Below, piece by piece: positions 41,428-49,079 of a DNA stretch of 64,000 nucleotides. Source of the DNA: an uncultured Lachnospiraceae bacterium (GTDB lineage Bacteria; Bacillota; Clostridia; Lachnospirales; Lachnospiraceae). The stretch covers positions 78,873 through 142,872 of the forward strand of contig CANDAG010000004.1 of NCBI GenBank assembly GCA_947382625.1. Reading direction: 5' to 3'. Within the stretch, counting starts at the first letter, position 1. Every line of letters starts with the position of its first letter. A program made the position numbers and the translations under genes. Below the pieces are notes generated by a model. The model ran no database searches, was not told the DNA's origin, and was given only the letters and a program-made list of their open reading frames with translations.

Positions 41428-42003
41428 TTGGGTACCTATTATAAACATACAAAAACAGAAACTATCGAAGTACCATATTCTTTTCGTTGCGAACAGTGTA
41501 TGAAAGACAGCGGGTCGCTGCAAGCGACTATTTCCGGCATGGAGGCTGAAATTAACAGTAATTTTAAAAAGCTGGACGATAAAAAACAACGGAAATTAGA
41601 GGATATGGCTCACGCAAATCTGGTAAAAGCAGTAAAGGGCATATACAAAGACGCCACCGAAAAGCAAATCTATTCCAAAGCTTTCAGGGACAAATGCCCG
41701 TACTGCGATCAACCCCAATCATGGGCGGTTAGCGGCATCAAAAAGGAGCGTTACAGCACCCCGGTGGTTTGCCTGATTCTCGGCGTTATCTTAGGGATAG
41801 GATGTTACTTCTGTATCGAAACGGAAAGCAACTTAACCATTGCCCTTGCAGCAACAGGAATTTGTCTGGTATTGTCGATCGGAAGCTTCATATTAAACAG
41901 CATAAAGATTGCCAGTAAGCAGCGAAAAACCTCCGATCCACTTCAGAAGAACCTGCCGGTCATTGAATGGAACGCTGTGCGGGACATCCTGAATGAACAA
42001 TAA
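41428..42003 (+). CDS. Membrane protein with split zinc-ribbon cysteines
   Basis: 191 residues from TTG 41428, preceded by GAAAGGAGAAGGAG; the ATG at 41389 lies before that site. CEQC (about residue 22) and CPYC (about 90) flank a charged helical stretch of some 60 residues (NFKKLDDKKQRKLEDMA), so the two halves of a zinc ribbon would close over a hairpin. Two membrane helices follow (CLILGVILGIGCYFCI and IALAATGICLVLSIGSFIL), then a cytoplasmic tail. Family not recognised. It follows the peptide-response transporter by 115 bases and may belong to it. Confidence 0.7.
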   Translation: MGTYYKHTKTETIEVPYSFRCEQCMKDSGSLQATISGMEAEINSNFKKLDDKKQRKLEDMAHANLVKAVKGIYKDATEKQIYSKAFRDKCPYCDQPQSWAVSGIKKERYSTPVVCLILGVILGIGCYFCIETESNLTIALAATGICLVLSIGSFILNSIKIASKQRKTSDPLQKNLPVIEWNAVRDILNEQ

Positions 42004-42080
42004 GTGTCTATGATAAGGAGATATTCGTAAAGGCACATCTATTACATTGCAGGGAAATTGTATTGCAAAAGTATTTCAGG

Positions 42081-42116
42081 GAGGCTGACCTTGGCGAGGA
42101 TGTCATTGTCAGCCTC
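42081..42116. terminator. Stem-loop between converging genes
   Basis: GAGGCTGAC and GTCAGCCTC form a perfect 9-bp stem with an 18-base loop, the second arm overlapping the stop of the LysR gene. No long T run on either strand. Confidence 0.55.
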
Positions 42117-42993
42117 ATTCTGACAGTTTCTTCAGTTCCTGCATAAATGTTTCTGATGCCTTGGAAAATATTTGATATTTTTTCCAGACAATGAAAAGCT
42201 CTGCTTCCAGTGTGGGGGAAAAAGGTTTAAAGCATAAATTGCTATTTCCTGTAGTGTTGATCAGTTTATCTAATCCAATGACATACCCAAACCCTTTTTT
42301 AACAAATTGCGCTGCGTTGTAGATCAGATCGTAGGTTGCAACGATATTGAGCCTGGAAAGATCCGCTTTCAGCCAGTGGAGCATTTCGGTATTGGTTGAG
42401 GCCTGATGTGACAGGATCAAAGGCTTATCCCATAAATCTTCTGCCAATATCACATCTTTTTTGGCTAAGGGGCTGTCCTTACGCATCAGGACGCCCCAGA
42501 AATCTTTTTGCGGAAGCTTGATATGATCGTATTTGGCTATATCTGCCGACCCGACCAACAGGCCAAAATCGATCAGGCCTTTATCCAGTTTTTCCATAAC
42601 ACGTTCCGCATCGCCGCTGTAAATATGGTAATGGATGAGAGGATATGTTTTTTGTAAATGTTGGGCTGCACGGGCCAAAAAGGAAATGCTTTCGGTTTCG
42701 CCGCAGCCAATGTAGACATCTCCACTGATATTCTCACTGGAGGATGTCAGCTCTGCCTTTGTCTTTTCCATTAAATCAACTAATTCTTCCGCACGTTTAC
42801 GGAGCAGCATTCCATCCTCGGTCAGTGTGACCTTTTTGCTTCCGCGGATGAGCAACTGCTTTCCTAATTCTTCTTCCAGATCCTTTAACTGTCTTGACAG
42901 TGGCGGCTGTGTCATGCGGAGCGACTCCGCCGCTTTTGTTATGCTTTCTTCCCTTGCAACTGCAAGAAAATATTGTAATACTCGAATATCCAA
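42115..42993 (-). CDS. LysR-family regulator of the redox cluster
   Basis: 292 residues. The start is TTG 42993: GGGAGGT lies 7 bases before it and the protein then begins at the family's usual DIRVLQYFLAVARE; the ATG at 43014 lies upstream of that site. Winged helix at 1-60 (SITKAAESLRMTQPPLSRQLKDLE), effector domain after about 90. It diverges from the acetyltransferase/aldo-keto reductase/flavoprotein operon, and a textbook LysR box lies between them (43064), so it very likely controls that operon. Confidence 0.93.
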   Translation of the reverse strand: MDIRVLQYFLAVAREESITKAAESLRMTQPPLSRQLKDLEEELGKQLLIRGSKKVTLTEDGMLLRKRAEELVDLMEKTKAELTSSSENISGDVYIGCGETESISFLARAAQHLQKTYPLIHYHIYSGDAERVMEKLDKGLIDFGLLVGSADIAKYDHIKLPQKDFWGVLMRKDSPLAKKDVILAEDLWDKPLILSHQASTNTEMLHWLKADLSRLNIVATYDLIYNAAQFVKKGFGYVIGLDKLINTTGNSNLCFKPFSPTLEAELFIVWKKYQIFSKASETFMQELKKLSE

Positions 42994-43063
42994 GTAAAAA
43001 ACCTCCCTGATCACGTCTTTGCTTAAACCCCGCTTATACTGACTTAAACAATAACAAAAGATC

Positions 43064-43082
43064 CCATACTTTTCAAGTATGG
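43064..43082. promoter_or_regulatory. LysR binding box
   Basis: CCATACTTTTCAAGTATGG is a perfect palindrome containing ATAC-N7-GTAT (T-N11-A). Its centre is about 66 bases upstream of the start point predicted from the promoter at 43104, the standard place for a LysR recognition site. Confidence 0.75.
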
Positions 43083-43103
43083 AAAAGCATTCAATATATG
43101 TAT

Positions 43104-43132
43104 TTGATATTTTTGAAGAAGGAAATTAATAT
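43104..43132 (+). promoter_or_regulatory. Promoter for the redox operon
   Basis: TTGATA (43104-43109), 17 bases, TAATAT (43127-43132). Confidence 0.65.
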
Positions 43133-43198
43133 GAAACAGGAGAGAAGAAAAGGAAAAGCAAAGCAAGAGAGGCTGCTTTGAAAACAAGGAGGAAGAAG

Positions 43199-43777
43199 AT
43201 GGTGACAATACAGGATGTAATAGATGGTTTCCGGGATGATGTGGAAGAGAATGAGGAGCGGAACGCCTTTGCAGACATACTTTTTCAGGAAGCAGTCAGA
43301 ACAGGGATAGAGCTAAACAGCCAATATCATACACCGGAGGAGGTCAGGGAGCTCATGGAGAAGCTGACCGGAAAGAAGATTGACGATTCGTTCCGCATGT
43401 TTCCGCCATTTTATACGGATTTTGGGAAGAATATCACGATTGGAAAAGATGTATTTATCAATTCCGGCTGTCATTTTCAGGATCAGGGAGGGATCATGAT
43501 CGGTGACGGCTCGCTCATTGGGCATAACGTGGTGCTGGCAACAATTAACCATGATCTGAACCCGGAGAATAACCGGAAGAACCATTACGCGTCGATCAAA
43601 ATCGGAAGTCATGTATGGATCGGATCCAATGCAACCGTCCTTCCGGGGGTTACGATTGGGGATTGGGCTGTTGTGGCGGCCGGTGCTGTAGTGACGAAAG
43701 ACATTCCGCCATATACCGTAGCGGGAGGAGTTCCGGCAAGAGTATTAAAAACGGTGTCTAAAGAAACGGAGGTCTGA
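43199..43777 (+). CDS. Sugar O-acetyltransferase (left-handed beta-helix, maltose/galactoside acetyltransferase type)
   Basis: 192 residues from ATG 43199 (AAGGAGGAAG upstream). Hexapeptide repeats from about residue 75 ([52 protein letters not shown]), catalytic histidine in ATINHDLN (about 117), ending [11 protein letters not shown]. Acetyl-CoA dependent; real substrate usually unclear for this family. First gene of the LysR-linked operon, 1 base from the aldo/keto reductase gene. Confidence 0.93.
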   Translation: MVTIQDVIDGFRDDVEENEERNAFADILFQEAVRTGIELNSQYHTPEEVRELMEKLTGKKIDDSFRMFPPFYTDFGKNITIGKDVFINSGCHFQDQGGIMIGDGSLIGHNVVLATINHDLNPENNRKNHYASIKIGSHVWIGSNATVLPGVTIGDWAVVAAGAVVTKDIPPYTVAGGVPARVLKTVSKETEV

Positions 43778-43778
43778 A

Positions 43779-44813
43779 ATGAGAAAACTATTTTGCAGTG
43801 TTCTTTGTGTTTTTGTGTCAATAGCTGTAATTGCCTGCGGAAATGTTCGGAAGAATGATACTTTGGAAGACATGGAATCAGACGGACAGACAGGGAATGA
43901 TGCGGTGGATGGCATGATGACAGATGCAGAAGATACTGGCGATGCGAATGAGGAAACAGAAGCGATACAGGGAGGTGAAGGTGATATGGCAGATATAGGA
44001 ATTTTTAACCTTGAAACAAGGACAGTGAGGCTAAACAGCGGTTATGAAATGCCTGTTTACGGGATCGGCACATACAGCCTGACAGGAGAGGTCTGTGTGG
44101 CGTCTGTATCAGCGGCGCTTGAGAGGGGCGTCCGGTTGATCGATACTGCCTATATGTACCATAATGAGGAAAGAGTTGGTGAGGCGGTGCGTAATTCCGG
44201 CATACCGAGGGAAGAAATATTTGTCATCACAAAGCTATATCCCAGCCAGTTTTCTAATGCGGAGGCAGCCATTGACGAGGCACTTAACAAACTGGATATT
44301 CAATATATCGACATGATGCTGCTCCATCATCCGGGGACGGGGGATGTGGATGCTTATCTTGCAATGGAGCAGGCTGTTGCGGATGGCAAAATCCGTTCCA
44401 TCGGGCTGTCCAACTGGTATGTGGAGGAACTGGAGGAATTCTTACCCCAGATAAATATTACTCCGGCGCTGGTTCAGAATGAGATTCATCCCTATTATCA
44501 GGAGAATGATGTGATCCCTTATATCCAGGATCTTGGCACTGTGGTACAGGGGTGGTATCCGCTTGGCGGCAGAGGGCATACAGCAGAGTTATTAGGGGAT
44601 GAAGTTATTTCAGAAATCGCTGATTCTCATGGAAAATCATCCGCGCAGGTGATTCTCCGGTGGAATTTACAGAAAGGCGTGGTTGTAATACCGGGCTCTG
44701 GCAATCCTGACCATATTCAGGAGAATACAGAGTTGTTTGATTTTGAACTGACGGAGGATGAAATGCAACGGATGGGTGCCCTTGACAGGGATGAAAAGCA
44801 TGATTGGTATTAA
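43779..44813 (+). CDS. Aldo/keto reductase with a lipoprotein-type N-terminus
   Basis: NAD(P)H-dependent reductase of carbonyl compounds. The full frame (344 residues) starts with a lipoprotein signal (MRKLFCSVLCVFVSIAVIACG, lipobox IAC-G at Cys20) and an acidic Ser/Glu/Asp/Gly linker to about 70; the AKR barrel follows with DTAYMYHNE (Asp, Tyr), TKLYP (Lys) and LLHHP (His), the complete catalytic tetrad. Odd: NADPH is not available outside the cell. A second start, ATG 43986 with GGAGGTGA 7 bases upstream, would give a normal-length cytoplasmic enzyme of 275 residues (MADIGIFNL). Both forms may exist. Two decayed copies lie at 53526 and 61862. Confidence 0.9.
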   Translation: MRKLFCSVLCVFVSIAVIACGNVRKNDTLEDMESDGQTGNDAVDGMMTDAEDTGDANEETEAIQGGEGDMADIGIFNLETRTVRLNSGYEMPVYGIGTYSLTGEVCVASVSAALERGVRLIDTAYMYHNEERVGEAVRNSGIPREEIFVITKLYPSQFSNAEAAIDEALNKLDIQYIDMMLLHHPGTGDVDAYLAMEQAVADGKIRSIGLSNWYVEELEEFLPQINITPALVQNEIHPYYQENDVIPYIQDLGTVVQGWYPLGGRGHTAELLGDEVISEIADSHGKSSAQVILRWNLQKGVVVIPGSGNPDHIQENTELFDFELTEDEMQRMGALDRDEKHDWY

Positions 44814-44845
44814 CGGAAAAAGCAATCAAATTTTGGAGGTAAGGG

Positions 44846-45427
44846 ATGAAAGTATTAGGAATTAACGGAAGCGCCAGAGAAGATGGTAACACAGCCATAC
44901 TGATCAGGAAGGTGTTTGAGGAACTGGAGGCGGCAGGCATTGAGACGGAACTGGTGCAGTTTTCCGGGCAGGTCATTGAACCTTGTAAGGCGTGCTGGGC
45001 TTGTGGCGGACAGAAAAACTGTGTCCATCGGAAGGATATTTTCCGCGATGTTTTTGAAAAGATGGCTGGAGCAGACGGCATCCTGCTGGGTTCTCCTGTA
45101 TATTCTGCAAATGTTTCTTCAAATATGCAGGCATTTTTGGAACGGGCGGCAGTGGTGGGTGACATGAATCCCGGGCTGTTCATGCATAAAGTGGGAGCGT
45201 CGGTTGCAGCAGCCCGGCGTGGCGGCGCATTGCAGGCGGTTGATGCCATGAACCATTTTTTCCTGAACCATGAGATGTATGTTGTGGGCTCTGTCTATTG
45301 GAATATGGTATACGGACAGATGCCGGGGGATGTCTTGAAAGATGAAGAGGGCATTGCCAATATGAAAAACCTTGGGCGGAATATGGCGTTTCTTTTGAAG
45401 GCGCTAAAACAGGAGGAGACGGCATGA
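44846..45427 (+). CDS. Iron-sulfur flavoprotein / NADPH-dependent FMN reductase family
   Basis: 193 residues, ATG 44846 after TTTGGAGGT. Flavodoxin-like fold with the FMN phosphate loop GSAREDGNT (about 8) and GSPVYSANVSS (about 79). The compact cysteine motif C-x2-C-x2-C-x5-C (CKACWACGGQKNC, about 47-59) is that of iron-sulfur flavoproteins, which carry a 4Fe-4S cluster and pass electrons from ferredoxin to FMN. Third gene of the LysR-linked operon. Confidence 0.88.
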   Translation: MKVLGINGSAREDGNTAILIRKVFEELEAAGIETELVQFSGQVIEPCKACWACGGQKNCVHRKDIFRDVFEKMAGADGILLGSPVYSANVSSNMQAFLERAAVVGDMNPGLFMHKVGASVAAARRGGALQAVDAMNHFFLNHEMYVVGSVYWNMVYGQMPGDVLKDEEGIANMKNLGRNMAFLLKALKQEETA

Positions 45428-45445
45428 TAAGGAGGCTTACGGTTA

Positions 45446-45943
45446 TTGTTTTATCCATATTTTTCTTGTACAGGTACAATGGAAGCTCTGGCGGGATATG
45501 CCGCGGATATTCTTGGGGCAGATGTTTATGAAATAGTACCGGAGGAGCCGTATACAGATGCGGACCTGGCTTATTATACCGGTGGACGTGCTGATCAGGA
45601 GCAGGATGATCCGGATGCCCGTCCCGCTATTTCGGGTAGCGTGGAGAATATGGAGGAATACGATACGGTTCTTTTGGGCTATCCGATCTGGCATGGGCAG
45701 GCTCCGCGCATCATTAGTACATTTCTGGAAAGCTATGATTTTGCAGGAAAGACAATTGTTCCGTTTTGTACTTCTCATAGTAGCGGAGTGGGGTCAAGTG
45801 CGGATAACCTTCATTCGCTCTGTGCTGACAGCACGGAATGGAAAGATGGGACGAGGTTTGGGGGAGGAACCGAAAAAGATATGATAGAAGAAAAATGCTG
45901 TTGGAATTTGTTATATGCATTACTTTTCAATAGCATCAAATGA
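45446..45943 (+). CDS. Flavodoxin with irregular ends (possibly decaying)
   Basis: 165 residues from TTG 45446 (AAGGAGG 11 bases upstream). The body is a normal flavodoxin: YFSCTGT phosphate loop, YEIVPEEPYTDADLAYYTGG, and LLGYPIWHGQAPRIISTFLE, PFCTSHSSGVGSS. The first strand reads LFYPYFS where relatives have a hydrophobic strand like ILVVYFS and the start is displaced into another frame, while the C-terminus after FGGGTEKDMIEE changes to CCWNLLYALLFNSIK, unlike the usual amphipathic helix. It may be functional with a frayed end or a recent pseudogene. Overlaps the preceding stop region; last gene of the operon. Confidence 0.65.
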   Translation: MFYPYFSCTGTMEALAGYAADILGADVYEIVPEEPYTDADLAYYTGGRADQEQDDPDARPAISGSVENMEEYDTVLLGYPIWHGQAPRIISTFLESYDFAGKTIVPFCTSHSSGVGSSADNLHSLCADSTEWKDGTRFGGGTEKDMIEEKCCWNLLYALLFNSIK

Positions 45944-45976
45944 TATGTGACAAAAATAACAATGATCAAATGGATA

Positions 45977-46000
45977 ATTAGGGGCGCGCTAATCATTTTT
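45977..46000. terminator. Terminator between flavodoxin gene and MerR relic
   Basis: ATTAG, GGGCGCG loop, CTAAT followed by CATTTTTC in the gap between converging genes. Short stem, so weak. Confidence 0.4.
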
Positions 46001-46580
46001 CTTACTATATCCCACTGTAATCATCGTGATGTAATCCTCCTGTCCGTTTAAGGCCATTTCGTTCAGTCCTTCTTCATATGCATATCCATGCAGTTCCGGG
46101 CGGTGTTCTTCCGCATAAGCACAGACAGTGCGGTATATTTCTTCCAACTTGTGCCATTTCCTAATACAAAAAGTTCGCAGATAAGTGCCAGCGGGCATTA
46201 CTGCATTGTATATTTCTACATCTTGCCTGCTGTAAGCAAAAAAGCAGTCATAACAGTCAAAATCACCGTTTTGGATATGTTCTGTCGTAATGTGGCTTCC
46301 CAAATTATCGTAAAAACCGAAAGCTGATTTCGGCCGCAGGGAAAAGTCCCCGGCAACTGCGAAATCACCATCATCATAGGCGCCTGTGATAGGGACACTG
46401 AGCAGGACACGTTGCTCAGGCAGCGTAACGGTTTCTATTTTTCCGTGTTCTGCGGTAAGACCCAGCGACAGCTTTTCTGATTTTTTCTCCAAAAAAGATT
46501 TTGTGCTTAACAGCTCTTGGATTGACCCCGGTGAGTTTCGCAAATTGCCCGGTGGTATATAAATATTTTTCATTTTCATA
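45989..46580 (-). pseudogene. MerR-family regulator with GyrI-like effector domain, frameshifted and deleted
   Basis: The open frame gives an intact C-terminal GyrI/BmrR-type ligand-binding domain (VTLPEQRVLLSVPI, then DFSLRPKSAFGFYDN, YNAVMPAGTYLRTF). At its start the frame reads MKNIYIPPGNLRNSPG, which is not a DNA-binding domain; but shifting by one base gives YTTGQFAKLTGVN, the first helix-turn-helix of a MerR protein. After that motif the rest of the DNA-binding domain and the dimerisation coiled coil are missing. So there is one indel plus a deletion of roughly 200-300 bases. The promoter it should have acted on is intact next to it (46590). Confidence 0.8.
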
Positions 46581-46589
46581 AGAAACCTC

Positions 46590-46620
46590 TTGACTTTACA
46601 GTTACTGTATAGATTATGCT
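46590..46620 (+). promoter_or_regulatory. MerR-type promoter with 19-bp spacer
   Basis: TTGACT (46590-46595), a 19-base spacer, TATGCT (46615-46620). The spacer contains the perfect dyad TACAGT-T-ACTGTA (46597-46609). Long spacer plus centred dyad is diagnostic for MerR-family control. It points to the acetyltransferase and ABC exporter genes. Confidence 0.75.
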
Positions 46621-46677
46621 TCCATATGTAAAAGGAAATTGCAACTAGAAAAAGAAAAACGAAAGGCAACCCTTTCA

Positions 46678-46711
46678 CAAAAAAGTTTGTGGCAGCACTG
46701 TATCCACAAAC
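46678..46711 (-). terminator. Minus-strand terminator with no gene to terminate
   Basis: Read on the minus strand AGTTTGTGG and CCACAAACT form a perfect 9-bp stem followed by TTTTTTG. A second perfect hairpin (ACAGGCAT-GA-ATGCCTGT, 46714-46731) and repeat copy C lie just before it. No minus-strand gene lies upstream of it now. Confidence 0.6.
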
Positions 46712-46739
46712 TCTACAGGCATTCATGCCTGTGCACAAC

Positions 46740-46771
46740 AAACGCTGTCACGCTTTGCGTGCCGGCTTATT
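46740..46771 (-). repeat. Dispersed 32-bp repeat, copy C
   Basis: On the minus strand AATAAGCCGGCACGCAAAGC then GTGACAGCGTTT. Matches copies A and B, including the preceding TTACAAT/GTTACAAT shared with B. Confidence 0.7.
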
Positions 46772-46803
46772 GTAACAAACACAGTGCAGAAATGAGGGAA
46801 ATT

Positions 46804-47340
46804 ATGGAAATCAGGAATGCAGAGGAAGAACAGTGGGGGAAAATCAGAGAGATTTATTTTGAGGCTTTTCCAAAGTCAGAACGGAAACCTTTTTTTACAG
46901 TCAGGCGGTCAGTGAAGAAAGGAAAAGCACAGGTTTTAACAGCTTTGGAGGAAGATGCTTTGTTGGGGTTTGCCATGGCAATCCCATATCACGATATGGT
47001 GATGGTAGATTATCTGGCTGTTTCCGGGAAAATACGCAGCCAGGGTACCGGGAGCAGGATCATGCAGGAGGTGTGCCGGAAATTCCCTGACAAAAGGATT
47101 GTCCTTCTGATCGAGCGGCCCGATGAGATGGCCGAAAACCGGGAACAGAGGGTTTCCAGAAGAAAATTCTATTTCAAGAACGGATTTACTTCATCGGGTA
47201 TTTTTATAACCGGGTACAGCGGGGATATGGAAATCCTGAATTTCGGTGGTACGGTGTCGGAACAGGAATACATGGAGCTGCAGAGGTATGCTTTAGGAAA
47301 AGTGATGTTTTATTTGTCCAGAATCAGGCTGGCAGCATGA
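46804..47340 (+). CDS. GNAT-family N-acetyltransferase
   Basis: 178 residues from ATG 46804 (GAGGGA upstream; ATG 46792 is an alternative). Acetyl-CoA binding motif A is visible as VDYLAVSGKIRSQGTGSRIMQEV (about 78-100), with motif B near RRKFYFKNGFTSSG. Substrate unknown. The gene is 12 bases before the ABC exporter genes and downstream of the MerR-type promoter, suggesting a combined drug-resistance unit. Confidence 0.9.
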   Translation: MEIRNAEEEQWGKIREIYFEAFPKSERKPFFTVRRSVKKGKAQVLTALEEDALLGFAMAIPYHDMVMVDYLAVSGKIRSQGTGSRIMQEVCRKFPDKRIVLLIERPDEMAENREQRVSRRKFYFKNGFTSSGIFITGYSGDMEILNFGGTVSEQEYMELQRYALGKVMFYLSRIRLAA

Positions 47341-47352
47341 AAGGAGATATTT

Positions 47353-49077
47353 ATGAAAACAATTTTTTCAAGAGTGAAATTAAAGGGGCGGCAGATTCTG
47401 ATTCTGTCTGCTTTGGTGCTTGTGGCAGCAGTTGGTGAAATGATGCTTCCCTCTCTGCTGGCACAGATGATAAATGACGGTGTGTCAGATTCTTCTAACA
47501 GAACAATTTTGGTAATTGCCGTAATTATGGCTGGCATTACGGTGATGGCCTGCATTGTCAATTTTCTGTCTGTGAAGATTGCGTCCCGTATTTCTACGGA
47601 TTTTGCTGCAAGACTCCGGGGGCAGGTTTTTGAAAAGGTGCAGACGTTTTCTGCTGCGGAGCTGGACCGTTTTGGCACTGCCAGTCTGGTGACACGCAGT
47701 ACTTCGGATATTACCAATGTGCAGAACTTTCTCGCTATGTTCCTGCGGATCGGTATCCTTGCGCCGATGATGGCGGTGGCGGGACTGGTATTTTCAGCAG
47801 CTACAGGCGGTCAGGTCAGTTCTGTGCTGAGTGTTGCAATTCCGGTGTTGCTTGTAGGATGCGGTATTGTGATCCTGCTGGCTTCCGGGTATTCTGTGAA
47901 GCTGCGGAAAAAACTTGACAGGATCAACCAGTTATTCTTAGAGTCTCTGGAGGGCGTGCGTGTGATCCGTGCTTTTAACAAACAGGAAGCGGAAAGCCGC
48001 CGGTTTGGGGAGGCAAATACGGATTATGCCCTGACAGCCATGGCTTCGGGACGTATCACAAGCCTTTTGATGCCGGTGATCAACGTGATCTTCGGTGTTA
48101 CCACGGCGGCAGTATTGGGACTTGGCGCACATTATGTAGAGACAGGCGCTATGGAGGTGGGTTCCCTTGTGGCGAACAGCCAGTATATCAGCATGGTTCT
48201 GATGTCCGTCATGATGCTGGCTCTTGTGATCATGATGTTCCCGACTGCATATGCCTGTTCCGGCAGGATTGCGGAGGTACTGGAAACGGAAAGCTGCATC
48301 TGTGACGGGGGATTTTCTTTTGGGAACCGTCCCCTGCGCTCCACAGTCGAATTCCGCCATGTGACCTTTGCATATCCCGGAGCGGCGGAACCAATCTTAA
48401 AGGATGTCAGTTTTGAAACCCATCCCGGTGAGGTCACGGCAATCATCGGCGGCACGGGCCGTGGCAAATCCAGCATCCTGAAACTGATTCCACGGCTGTA
48501 TGACCCGTTATTTGGAGAGGTACTGATTGACGGTGTCAATGCAAAAGAATACGCAGTGGACGACCTCCGTTCCCTGATCGGTTATGTCCCGCAGAAAAAT
48601 ATCCTGTTTTCAGGGGATATTGCTTCCAACCTGAATTTCGGGAAGGAAGAAGGGGCGGAGGCAGACTGGCAGGAGGCGGCAGGGATTGCCTGTGCGGAAG
48701 AATTTATTTTGAAAAAGCAAAACGGTTATCATGATGCGGTTGCCCAGGGAGGGACGAATCTGTCCGGAGGCCAGCGTCAGCGTATGGCGATTGCCAGGGC
48801 GGTTATGAAAAAACCGGAAATTTATCTGTTTGACGATAGTTTTTCTGCATTGGATATGAAAACGGACCAGACCCTGCGCAGAAATCTGAAAGCTGCCATG
48901 GGGAATGCTGCGGTGATCATGGTGGCACAGCGTGTCAGTACGATTCTGGATGCAGACAGGATTCTGGTGGTTGATGACGGCATGATCGTGGGGCAGGGGA
49001 CTCATAAGGAACTATTAAAGAATTGCCCGCTTTATCGTGAGATTGCAGAGATACAGCTTGGGAAGGAGGCTATGTAA
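47353..49077 (+). CDS. ABC exporter half-transporter with degenerate Walker B
   Basis: 574 residues: six membrane helices (about 15-310) and an ATPase domain. Walker A GGTGRGKSS, good signature LSGGQRQR, and Walker B YLFDDSFSALD, in which the catalytic glutamate is replaced by Asp. This is the usual state of one partner in heterodimeric exporters (TM287/288, BmrC/BmrD). ATG 47353 has AAAGGAGAT upstream. The partner follows 2 bases later. Multidrug or lipid export is likely. Confidence 0.94.
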   Translation: MKTIFSRVKLKGRQILILSALVLVAAVGEMMLPSLLAQMINDGVSDSSNRTILVIAVIMAGITVMACIVNFLSVKIASRISTDFAARLRGQVFEKVQTFSAAELDRFGTASLVTRSTSDITNVQNFLAMFLRIGILAPMMAVAGLVFSAATGGQVSSVLSVAIPVLLVGCGIVILLASGYSVKLRKKLDRINQLFLESLEGVRVIRAFNKQEAESRRFGEANTDYALTAMASGRITSLLMPVINVIFGVTTAAVLGLGAHYVETGAMEVGSLVANSQYISMVLMSVMMLALVIMMFPTAYACSGRIAEVLETESCICDGGFSFGNRPLRSTVEFRHVTFAYPGAAEPILKDVSFETHPGEVTAIIGGTGRGKSSILKLIPRLYDPLFGEVLIDGVNAKEYAVDDLRSLIGYVPQKNILFSGDIASNLNFGKEEGAEADWQEAAGIACAEEFILKKQNGYHDAVAQGGTNLSGGQRQRMAIARAVMKKPEIYLFDDSFSALDMKTDQTLRRNLKAAMGNAAVIMVAQRVSTILDADRILVVDDGMIVGQGTHKELLKNCPLYREIAEIQLGKEAM

Positions 49078-49079
49078 TT

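Noticed and set aside
47353-49077. Arg in the Walker A of the first exporter subunit as a defect
   Set aside because: GGTGRGKSS still fits GxxGxGK(S/T); the variable position tolerates Arg.
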